DNA from: Thermodesulfovibrionales bacterium
GTDB lineage: Bacteria; Nitrospirota; Thermodesulfovibrionia; Thermodesulfovibrionales; SM23-35
Assembly: GCA_022865525.1 (NCBI GenBank)
Contig: JALHSV010000228.1
Coordinates: forward strand, 1-5,018
Direction: 5' to 3'
DNA length: 5,018 bases
The position numbers and the translations under genes are program-made. The notes below the pieces were generated by a model. That model had not been told where the DNA came from. It did not search any database and saw nothing but the letters and a program-made list of their open reading frames with translations. Shown here piece after piece: positions 1 through 4,973 of this stretch (the stretch's first letter is position 1; each line of letters opens with the position of its first letter).

Positions 1-153
1 AAGAATGCTTCTTCCGTTCAGTTTATGTGAGCGAAATATCATTATGTATTTCCCCTTGTGCTTAACAACTGCGGCATTATGCACTGTAGCAACCGGATAG
101 GGCACGTCATCCTTTGTAAGGATTGGGTTATTTTTATATCTATTTATTAACAT
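1..153 (-). CDS. GH130-family phosphorylase/mannosidase, N-terminal part (runs off left edge)
   Basis: The reverse complement reads as 51 open codons from an ATG at 153-151 to the window edge. The protein begins MLINRYKNNPILTKDDVPYP and continues with V.TVHNAAVVKHKGKYIMIFR and GRS. This matches the known start of glycoside hydrolase family 130 enzymes, which typically read 'R..NPILTP.DvPYp...VfNag..k..gkYvmlfR....grS'. Family members phosphorolyse or hydrolyse beta-mannosides in the cytoplasm; the substrate cannot be told from this fragment. An in-frame TAA lies eight codons upstream of the ATG with no ATG, GTG or TTG between, so the start is fixed. No clear Shine-Dalgarno is visible. Repeat unit A begins about 30 bases upstream, so the gene's original promoter region may have been replaced. 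The family call is from remembered motif similarity. Confidence 0.78.
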   Translation of the reverse strand, partial: MLINRYKNNPILTKDDVPYPVATVHNAAVVKHKGKYIMIFRSHKLNGRSIL

Positions 154-392
154 CGCTGTTTGTCTATTTACAATAACTTATAGGAAAATCAATTTTCCCC
201 ATGATGGGATTTTAAGGAGATTTTATTAAAATTGCAATATTCGCTTGTGAATTGCTTGGGGAATTCAGGGAAAAAAGATTTATTTATGGCCAGGAGAATG
301 CACTTTTTGAAATTTTTCTGAAAAATAGCCAAAAACCAAGCAATTTACAAAAAATAGAAATGCTCCACCACCATCAATATTCAATGTCATCT

Positions 393-512
393 TTAAGCAA
401 ATAATTTCCGCAACAGTTTAAGATCGTGCGGAGAAGCTCGGGACTCAATCATAGCCTTGGAATATTCAATCAGCCATAAGGTCAAGTGTTTAAAAAAAAG
501 CCCACCTTTCAT
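393..512 (-). CDS. 39-codon open frame conserved between repeat units A and B
   Basis: The reverse complement has an ATG at 512-510 directly after an in-frame TGA, then 39 codons and a TAA. The protein starts MKGGLFFKHLTLWLIEYSKA and ends HDLKLLRKLFA. The copy in unit B (4650-4531) has exactly the same length and differs at 5 of 120 bases, four of which change the amino acid (H to Y, M to T, F to S, A to D). This is the best-conserved part of the repeat. No Shine-Dalgarno precedes the ATG. The substitution pattern does not favour protein-level selection, so the block may be kept as DNA or RNA, or be recently homogenised. I do not recognise the peptide. It is listed because of the conserved length, not because coding is shown. 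Confidence 0.3.
   Translation of the reverse strand: MKGGLFFKHLTLWLIEYSKAMIESRASPHDLKLLRKLFA
407..432. repeat. Small inverted repeat in the conserved core of unit A
   Basis: TCCGCA (407-412) and TGCGGA (427-432) can pair around a 14-base loop, and a wobble pair plus an A-T pair extend the stem. The same hairpin with an identical loop occurs in unit B at 4545-4570. No T-run follows on either strand, so it is not a typical terminator. It may be a structured mark of the element, like the hairpins recognised by Y1 transposases, but this is inference. Confidence 0.45.
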
Positions 513-528
513 TCAGGCAGCGGAAGAT

Positions 529-573
529 CTATTGGAAATTGTTGCTCTTGCTTTTCAGGAATTGCAGAAGATT
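529..573 (-). pseudogene. Short MutS-C-terminus-like tail in unit A
   Basis: Read on the minus strand in its own frame this gives N-LLQFLKSKSNNFQ and a TAG stop at 531-529. It matches the last 14 residues of the longer tail in unit B (N-ILQFLKSKSDQFQ-stop). Only about 15 codons survive, and they are out of frame with the RAYT remnant just upstream. By itself it could not be identified; the assignment rests on the copy in unit B. Confidence 0.4.
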
Positions 574-707
574 TCTTTTGCTTTCTCGGAAATGATTGCC
601 AAAAAGGTCTTTTTGCTCCCATCATCCGGGAAAATGTATTATCCACTTCTGCCACGGTTCAGCACATGATGGAATGCACCTGGTAAAGCAAGCCTTGTGC
701 GTCGCAT
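574..707 (-). pseudogene. RAYT (Y1-type REP-associated) transposase, 5' remnant in unit A
   Basis: From an ATG at 707-705 the minus strand reads MRRTRLALPGAFHHVLNRGR, then SG, a stop, YIFPDDGSKKTFLAII and SEKAKE. This is the N-terminus of RAYT/IS200-like Y1 transposases, whose family pattern is 'RL..pGa.hHV.nRG....iF.dd.d...Fl..l'. The HH would be the metal-binding HUH-type histidines. A TAA replaces the codon that unit C keeps as GAG (glutamate), a single-base nonsense change from GAA. The coding sequence is then cut at about 573, where it joins the MutS-like tail; the catalytic tyrosine region is missing. The gene is dead. It lies inside the REP-like end and points away from the PIN gene. 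Confidence 0.75.
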
Positions 708-723
708 GAATACAACTCACTTG

Positions 724-761
724 AACAAAATCACACTGTCCACCACCGTCATCAATTTCCC
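724..761 (-). repeat. REP-like end of unit A
   Basis: On the minus strand, about 20 to 50 bases before the RAYT start, the sequence reads roughly GATGACGGTGGTGGACAGTG followed by TGATTTTGTT. It aligns with 1830-1860 (unit C) and 4934-4970 (unit B), giving a consensus near GACGGT..(C/T)GGA.TTTGTGACTTTGTT. Similar G-rich GGGGACGGT strings are commonly seen at the ends of RAYT-type elements. This copy is the most degenerate of the three. Confidence 0.6.
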
Positions 762-818
762 TTTTTTATTAAATATCGTTGTTTAATAAGACAAATATTC
801 CAATCCATAATTGTAATG

Positions 819-846
819 TTGTTAAATAAAGTATATTTCGTATAAT
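819..846 (+). promoter_or_regulatory. Predicted sigma-70-type promoter of the PIN gene
   Basis: A -35-like TTGTTA (819-824) is followed, after 16 bases, by a perfect TATAAT (841-846). Transcription would start near 852-854, leaving almost no leader before the GTG at 857 or about 16 bases before the ATG at 869. The region is AT-rich, so chance matches are likely, but position and spacing fit well. Confidence 0.55.
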
Positions 847-856
847 TATAGGATAT

Positions 857-1696
857 GTGAAAGAAACCATGCTTGAAATAAACGGAAATAAATATAATCT
901 CTGTTTATTGGATACTAATGCATTAAGTAACCTGCTAAAGTCTCCGGAAAATTGGATCAAACATATAGACAATAAATTTGATATTTCGAAAACTATCCTT
1001 TGCTATTCGATTTTCACTTTATCGGAACTTTGGTACATTCCAGATCTTTTCAAAATATATTTAGATTTTTTTTCAACTTTCCCTTCAGCAGTATTAGATG
1101 GGCATGAAAGTATTTTAGTTAAGGAAATACAAAATTACCATGATCCAAAAATAATCAATCCGATTGTCCTTGCACCATTTTCCTTAAATGGAACTAACAT
1201 GAGCCCAAAGGAAAGATTGAAATACGTATTAAAAAACTCCCATTTTATAAGCAGAACAAAATATTGGAAAGACAGTCAAAAAGAAGTTCTTGATGGCATA
1301 ATTAGTTTAAAGAAAAACTATCCTCCGGAAAAAAAAGCTTATACAAAAAATGAAATTGAATCTTTCTGCTTAATAACAGGTATGTCACAAGTTGGATTGA
1401 GAGACAGAAATTTTGCAAACATAATTGTAAATCAAAAAAAGACTATAAATTTAGATTTGTTTCCTTCTATTAAAGCTACTTCATATGTCGTTTTTTACAA
1501 ATTCTACCCGGATAATAGAAACCCTGAACCTTCAGACGTATTTGATATTCTCATATCATCATTATTACCGTATGTTGATTTTTTCATTACAGAAAAAAAC
1601 TTGAATCATATCATTCATCAAATACAAAAAAAACATAATTTCTTATTGAATGTTAATTGTTTTACCATGAAACAAATTAAAGGGGATGGCCTATAA
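857..1696 (+). CDS. PIN-like domain protein (putative ribonuclease), solitary
   Basis: The 279-residue protein carries the sequence marks of a PIN-fold nuclease. An N-terminal strand ends in the acidic signature LCLLDTNALSNLL (D19). SIFTLSELWY supplies E57. Near the C-terminus PSDVFDILISSLLPYVDFF then ITEKNL supplies D227, D230, D241 and, at the usual T-x-D position, E246. These could form the Mg/Mn site of an RNA-cutting enzyme. The roughly 150 residues between are charged and helical-looking, making the protein about twice as long as a VapC toxin (130-150 residues). No VapB-type antitoxin frame is visible on either side, which argues against an ordinary VapBC pair. Start: the longest frame uses GTG at 857; ATG at 869 fits the predicted promoter better and has a weak GAAAG five bases upstream. 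Composition is far more AT-rich than the TPR-MBL gene, suggesting separate acquisition. It lies between RAYT remnants A and C. PIN fold is fairly sure; the biological role is unknown. Confidence 0.72.
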   Translation: MKETMLEINGNKYNLCLLDTNALSNLLKSPENWIKHIDNKFDISKTILCYSIFTLSELWYIPDLFKIYLDFFSTFPSAVLDGHESILVKEIQNYHDPKIINPIVLAPFSLNGTNMSPKERLKYVLKNSHFISRTKYWKDSQKEVLDGIISLKKNYPPEKKAYTKNEIESFCLITGMSQVGLRDRNFANIIVNQKKTINLDLFPSIKATSYVVFYKFYPDNRNPEPSDVFDILISSLLPYVDFFITEKNLNHIIHQIQKKHNFLLNVNCFTMKQIKGDGL

Positions 1697-1744
1697 CAAA
1701 TAAATTCGGAGAGAAAGGAAAAGAGATATACTTAGAATTCTTGC

Positions 1745-1815
1745 TCTCCCCACTTCTGCCGCGATTCAGCATATGATGGAATGCACCAGTTAAGCAATCC
1801 TTGCTCGCCGTAAAG
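1745..1815 (-). pseudogene. RAYT transposase 5' remnant in unit C
   Basis: The minus strand reads A-S-K-D-C-L-TGAFHHMLNRGRSGE and then loses similarity to RAYTs. The GAFHH.LNRGRSG block is the same as in unit A and retains the HUH-type HH pair. Where A has its ATG this copy has ACG, so the start codon is lost, and the fragment ends after about 23 codons. It can encode nothing functional. It shows that a third related element once began here, in the same direction as A and B. Confidence 0.6.
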
Positions 1816-1860
1816 ATTTGGATTAGTCGAACAAAGTCACAAAGTCCGGCACCGTTCCCA
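1745..1860 (-). repeat. Repeat unit C: short RAYT-derived fragment with REP-like end
   Basis: Bases 1750-1855 align with 643-750 of unit A in the same orientation. CCACTTCTGCC, TCAGCA.ATGATGGAATGCACC and the REP-like AACAAAGTCACAAAGTCC are the clearest shared strings. The REP-like end (1830-1860) is closer to unit B than to unit A. The unit lacks the MutS-like tail and the 39-codon frame. It is the only non-gene sequence between the convergent PIN and TPR-MBL genes, and contains a small tandem duplication of CCCAGGCTCC at its right end (1857-1875). Confidence 0.7.
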
Positions 1861-1900
1861 GGCTCCCCAGGCTCCTTTGTATCCGCAATGGGGATCGGAA

Positions 1901-4030
1901 TTAACGCTTTTTTCGCGTTTTTTTCTTTTTTTGAGAGAACACAGGAGCGAAATAAATAGTGCCTGGAGTCCTATTGTGAAGAGCGTTTTCGAAGTGGTGC
2001 GCAAAGGTTTGGGCTTTTGTGAGCAATATTCTATCATCTCTTTTCCGGTCGAAATAGAAAAACTTGCGATGATCAGGGTCCACAACACTGTAGGTCAGTT
2101 GTTCGGCCGGAACGAATCCTTTGGTGAAGATGCAGTAGGCTTTTCTTTCCCATACCCGGTACACGAACGACAGATCCCCCGGTAATACAGGGATCTGTGG
2201 TTTACCTGTATCGCTGCAAAACTGATCGACTATCTCGCGCACCAATTTGAACAAGTCTTCCTGCACAGGAGCGAGCTCCTCGCCGAATTCGGACACAACC
2301 GCTATTTTTGGTGCGAGCGAGGTGATAACACGCACTGTACCGATGATCCCCAGATGGTTTTTGTAGATCAATTTACCAAACCCTGGAGATTTCCCTTTGC
2401 CGTCTCCATCGACTAGGTTTTCGAATTCCTGCTTTTTTATCGATCCTAGATGCGCGACGAGAAGATCGATTGGCCCGTCGTCTGGATAGGTCTGCCAGAT
2501 TTCTTGGCCGTCTTCCTTGATGCCGTCGGTTTCGGGATCTTGAGGTAGAAGGCAGGTGTCAGAGGTGATGACTATGCGGCGGGTCTCTTTGTCGTCGGCA
2601 AAGGTCATGATCAGGCCGACCGCATAGCTCTTAGTAACTATCTCATCGTGATACGCGCTAAGTGCCTTCAGAGTCAGGCCACCGCCCAGGGCATATTCGT
2701 GTCCGGGCATCAGGGTGTGCACACGCTCCAAGTACTTGGCCCGGCGTAGATCCAGAAACCCGGAATACTTCATCATCGCGCCGGTGTTCAGATACAGGTT
2801 TAGTCGCTTGTGTAGCTTGGAATCACCAATTTTTTCATTGTATTCGTAGGTCAAGGTGAGGAGCGACTCCAGATCAGCTGTGTGGTCGTTGTGAGCATGC
2901 GTGACAACGATATTATGGATGTCGTGAATGTTGAACCCGGCCTGATGAAAGTTTTCGATGAAATTGTAGCCTGGATCAATTACGGTGCCCTGGCCCCGGT
3001 TAAAAACCAGGTAACCTCCTCCAACATGGCGTTCACTCCCTGCGTCCGGGATTATGGGTGTAAAGGAGTTCCACTTTCTCAAGACCAGAAACAGGGTCTG
3101 ATTTGGATCAATGTGCGAGCGCCGATCAAGAAACGTGTTGCGTCTGTCCTCTGTTTTTTTCATCTCTTCGAGAAGTCTGTCCTTTTCTCCGGACATCGAC
3201 TTGTGAATGGCCTTGATTACCTCGGTCAGCAGTTCCTTGTTCACAGTCTCTGCGGCCGGCTGCGCTTGCGTCTCTTTAGGTTTTGCTGCTGCGCTTAGCC
3301 GTGGTTTGTCAGGTAAGGGCAATGACTTTTTCTTAACCACCTTGCTGAGCTTGCGGGCGATCAGGTTGTATCGGGATAAATAATTGGCATTGTCCGGAGC
3401 CAATTCACAAGCCTTTTTGGCAGGCCCAAGCGCATCTTCATACTGACCCAGGAATTGAAACACGTAGGCCTTCCATGCTAACGAGAGAGTGTCCTTGGAA
3501 TTGATTTCGAGCGCTTTGTCGAACCAGATGATCGCCTCTTCCTTGCGACCAAGCTTGGAAAGTACCGCGCCTCTACTGCGCATGGCGTCAGAGTCCTTGG
3601 GATTGATTTTGAGCGCTTTGTCGAACCAGATGATCGCCTCTTCCTCGCGACCAAGCTTGGAAAGTGACACGCCTCTATTGTACATGGCGTCAGAGTCCTT
3701 GGGATTGATTTCGAGCGCTTTGTCGAACCAGATGATCGCCTCTTCCTCGCGACTAAGCTTGGAAAGTGACACGCCTAAGTTTCGAAGAAGCAGGGAATCA
3801 TCTGATCTGAGCTCAATTGCTTTAAAAAAAAGTCCCTTTTGCTTCTCATAATCTTTTCCCACATATCCCGCCCATTCTCCTTGGAAAAAAAGATGGTACG
3901 CAGGATCGATCTTTTTCGCCTCATCCAAGGCGCTGCTCAAAAGCTTCTTTCCCTCGGCTTCTCCGCCACTTCTATATAGGTTGTCGATTCGAGCGCTCAG
4001 TCCACGTAGGTGTTCTATCTCATCGGCCAT
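1901..4030 (-). CDS. TPR-repeat / metallo-beta-lactamase-fold hydrolase fusion
   Basis: A 709-residue protein, apparently cytoplasmic (no signal peptide or membrane span). Residues about 43-213 hold five TPR-like units; those at 78-111, 112-145 and 146-179 are nearly identical (EEEAIIWFDKALEINPKDSD), a protein-binding scaffold. Residues 230-262 are a Lys/Pro/Ala/Gln-rich linker and 263-297 a charged helix. Residues 310-605 are an MBL-fold domain: GGGYLVF, then IDPG (D352), the metal motif THAHNDH (H378, H380, D382, H383), H461 in SAYH, bridging D491 in ITSDT, and a late His at H527 (AHLGS) or H559 (NHLG). All expected two-metal ligands seem present, so it is probably active. No beta-CASP domain is recognisable; the substrate could be RNA, a nucleotide or another ester. 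The tail is Lys/Arg-rich (KKKKTRKKR). Start: ATG with AAAGGAGA seven bases upstream, overlapping a 26-codon frame. GC content is near 50%, unlike its neighbours. The fold is certain, the function unknown. Confidence 0.92.
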   Translation of the reverse strand: MADEIEHLRGLSARIDNLYRSGGEAEGKKLLSSALDEAKKIDPAYHLFFQGEWAGYVGKDYEKQKGLFFKAIELRSDDSLLLRNLGVSLSKLSREEEAIIWFDKALEINPKDSDAMYNRGVSLSKLGREEEAIIWFDKALKINPKDSDAMRSRGAVLSKLGRKEEAIIWFDKALEINSKDTLSLAWKAYVFQFLGQYEDALGPAKKACELAPDNANYLSRYNLIARKLSKVVKKKSLPLPDKPRLSAAAKPKETQAQPAAETVNKELLTEVIKAIHKSMSGEKDRLLEEMKKTEDRRNTFLDRRSHIDPNQTLFLVLRKWNSFTPIIPDAGSERHVGGGYLVFNRGQGTVIDPGYNFIENFHQAGFNIHDIHNIVVTHAHNDHTADLESLLTLTYEYNEKIGDSKLHKRLNLYLNTGAMMKYSGFLDLRRAKYLERVHTLMPGHEYALGGGLTLKALSAYHDEIVTKSYAVGLIMTFADDKETRRIVITSDTCLLPQDPETDGIKEDGQEIWQTYPDDGPIDLLVAHLGSIKKQEFENLVDGDGKGKSPGFGKLIYKNHLGIIGTVRVITSLAPKIAVVSEFGEELAPVQEDLFKLVREIVDQFCSDTGKPQIPVLPGDLSFVYRVWERKAYCIFTKGFVPAEQLTYSVVDPDHRKFFYFDRKRDDRILLTKAQTFAHHFENALHNRTPGTIYFAPVFSQKKKKTRKKR
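3501..3776 (-). repeat. 102-base tandem repeats encoding TPR units
   Basis: TTGATTT(C/T)GAGCGC starts at 3501, 3603 and 3705, exactly 102 bases (34 codons, one TPR) apart. Two full units and a third of about 70 bases are nearly identical at DNA level, third codon positions included. Such identity points to recent duplication or gene conversion, and the repeat number could differ between strains. Frame is preserved by any whole-unit change. Confidence 0.9.
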
Positions 4031-4110
4031 TAGGCTTCTCCTTTGAATGCTCTTTGCACATTCTCAAACAAGTCTTCAAAATCGCTCCAATTCCCCCTTT
4101 GATTAAACAT
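4030..4110 (-). CDS. 26-codon open frame overlapping the TPR-MBL start (TAATG)
   Basis: On the minus strand an ATG at 4110-4108 opens a frame reading MFNQRGNWSDFEDLFENVQR and AFKGEA. Its TAA shares one base with the TPR-MBL start codon (TAATG). The TPR-MBL Shine-Dalgarno lies within its last codons, an arrangement typical of translational coupling. An in-frame TAA three codons upstream limits its length, and it has no good Shine-Dalgarno of its own. It could be a leader mini-gene, the remnant of a lost upstream gene, or chance. I do not recognise the peptide. Confidence 0.3.
   Translation of the reverse strand: MFNQRGNWSDFEDLFENVQRAFKGEA
4037..4044 (-). promoter_or_regulatory. Strong ribosome binding site of the TPR-MBL gene
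   Basis: On the minus strand AAAGGAGA precedes the ATG with seven bases between GGAG and the start codon, which is close to ideal. This fixes the start at 4030 and argues that the gene is actively translated. Confidence 0.8.
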
Positions 4111-4530
4111 CTGGTTTTACCCAAAGTCTATTCGTAGAAATATTCGGTTTTAGGAGAAACACTTTTCTGTTCTCGCTATCATGAGAGCTGATTTATCCAC
4201 CAGGTTCGTGTTCTATAACCACCCGGACATTGCGAAGATTCCGTCCTCAGCCTATGAGCGTCACCGTCGCGCCGAATCCCGTAGCACAAAAGCGGCCGCC
4301 GAATCTCTGACAGGAAAATTAAATTTTCCATAGTGGGACTTTAAAGGAATTATTATGATATTTCAATAGATGGATGTGAATTAATTGTGTATTATTTGTG
4401 GAAGATTCAGAAAAAGTAAATTTTTTTGGCAGAAATGTTTAATTTTTTAAAACCTGGATGAAAAAAGGCCATGAAATGTGTGATTTACTCTAAACCAAAA
4501 TGCTCCATCACCGGCAATATTACGTCATTT

Positions 4531-4650
4531 TTAATCAGATAATTTCCGCAACAGTTTAAGATCGTGCGGAGAAGCACGGGACTCAATCGTAGCCTTGGAA
4601 TATTCAATCAGCCATAAGGTCAAGTATTTAAAAAAAAGCCCACCTTTCAT
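4531..4650 (-). CDS. 39-codon open frame, copy in unit B
   Basis: Same ATG-to-TAA length as the frame at 393-512, again directly behind an in-frame TGA. The protein starts MKGGLFFKYLTLWLIEYSKA and ends HDLKLLRKLSD. It contains the same TCCGCA...TGCGGA hairpin (4545-4570). Four of the five base differences from the other copy are non-synonymous. No ribosome binding site is visible. Coding status is unproven; see the copy in unit A. Confidence 0.3.
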   Translation of the reverse strand: MKGGLFFKYLTLWLIEYSKATIESRASPHDLKLLRKLSD

Positions 4651-4666
4651 TCAAGTAGCGGAAGAT

Positions 4667-4864
4667 CTATTGAAACTGGTCGCTCTTGCTCTTCAAAAAT
4701 TGCAGGATGTTCAAGGCTTCCAGCGGCGTCAGGAGGGAGATGTCGACCTCTTTCAGTTTTTCGCGGATCTCGTCCCAGACCTTCAGCTCCATGTCCTCGG
4801 GAAAGAGGCCAGCGTTCATGGCCGGCACCTTCTCGATCCTGCCGGTGATGCGCTCCTTGACCAG
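4667..4864 (-). pseudogene. MutS-like C-terminal tail fused to a RAYT remnant (unit B)
   Basis: The minus-strand frame is open from a TGA at 4930 down to the TAG at 4669-4667. Its last 66 residues include ERITGRIEKVPAMNAGLFPE and, near the end, DISLLTPLEALNILQFLK. 'LF.e......l...dis.lTPLEALn.L..LK' is the typical end of the mismatch-repair ATPase MutS, after the ATPase domain. Nothing of the ATPase is present and there is no usable start codon, so this is a fragment. It is clearly richer in GC than the surrounding repeat and has the look of once-real coding sequence. The MutS assignment rests on motif memory and is moderate; another protein with a similar tail is possible. Confidence 0.45.
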
Positions 4865-4916
4865 GCGGTTCAGTACCTGATAAAGAACACCTTGATAAGT
4901 TAACCTTTCCCGCCAT
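4865..4916 (-). pseudogene. RAYT transposase 5' remnant in unit B, frameshifted
   Basis: An ATG at 4916-4914 stands where the RAYT start lies in unit A. Shifting frame after a few codons gives RLTYQGVLYQVLNR, which lines up without gaps with RLALPGAFHHVLNR of unit A. About two thirds of the bases match over 42 positions. The HH metal-ligand pair has become YQ, and the sequence passes directly into the MutS-like tail. It is inactive through frameshift, lost histidines and truncation. Confidence 0.45.
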
Positions 4917-4973
4917 ATGAATTCAGCTCACCCAAACAAAGTCACAAAATCCAGTACCGTCCCCAAATTCCTA

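Larger units (their letters stand above)
180..761 (-). repeat. Repeat unit A: decayed RAYT-derived element
   Basis: This stretch is a direct repeat of unit B near 4311-4970. Similarity starts at AGGAAAAT (181 against 4313), is patchy and AT-rich to about 390, and becomes very high from about 400 to 550. The two then separate over the variable middle and meet again at the outer REP-like end (724-761). On the minus strand the order is: REP-like end, RAYT 5' remnant (707-574), MutS-like tail (573-529), 39-codon frame (512-393), AT-rich tail. No intact gene for its own movement remains. It fills the gap of about 700 bases between the GH130 start and the PIN gene. Confidence 0.75.
4311..4970 (-). 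repeat. Repeat unit B: second, longer-tailed copy of unit A
   Basis: Similarity to unit A begins at about 4311 and continues to about 4706 without large gaps. The segment 4541-4650 is about 96% identical to A (5 differences over the 120-base frame), while the AT-rich left part is only roughly 60-70% similar. The outer REP-like end (4934-4970; minus-strand GGGGACGGTACTGGATTTTG then TGACTTTGTT) is the best preserved of the three. A and B are direct repeats offset by about 4.14 kb. The unit fills the gap between the TPR-MBL promoter region and the right edge of the window. Confidence 0.75.

Noticed and set aside
1709..1749. GGAGAG...CTCTCC inverted repeat after the PIN gene, as a terminator
   Set aside because: The loop is about 30 bases and no T-run follows.
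1901..1929. Plus-strand ACGC/GCGT mini-hairpin followed by T-runs, as a terminator
   Set aside because: The stem has only four pairs and lies within the coding end of the opposite gene; the T-runs are explained by the lysine codons.
2882..3298. Plus-strand open frame of 138 codons inside the TPR-MBL gene
   Set aside because: It is a shadow of the MBL domain, whose motifs and strong ribosome binding site fix the minus strand as coding.
3489..3851. Plus-strand repetitive open frame of 120 codons
   Set aside because: Its repeats simply mirror the 102-base TPR repeats of the minus-strand gene.
4181..4333. Plus-strand frame of 50 codons (MRADLSTRFVFYNHPDIAKI...)
   Set aside because: AGGAG lies about 25 bases upstream, too far to serve it; no family is recognised and the end runs into repeat unit B. 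Possible fragment, not a supported gene.
4595..4903. Plus-strand open frame of 102 codons sharing its start with one at 457-669
   Set aside because: It is antisense to the MutS-like tail and the 39-codon frame. The similarity between the two plus-strand frames only reflects the A/B DNA repeat, and neither has a ribosome binding site.
643..4970. Integron attC sites or a CRISPR array as explanation of the repeats
   Set aside because: The repeats are long, few and unevenly spaced, lack attC core sites, and their coding content identifies them as RAYT-derived.
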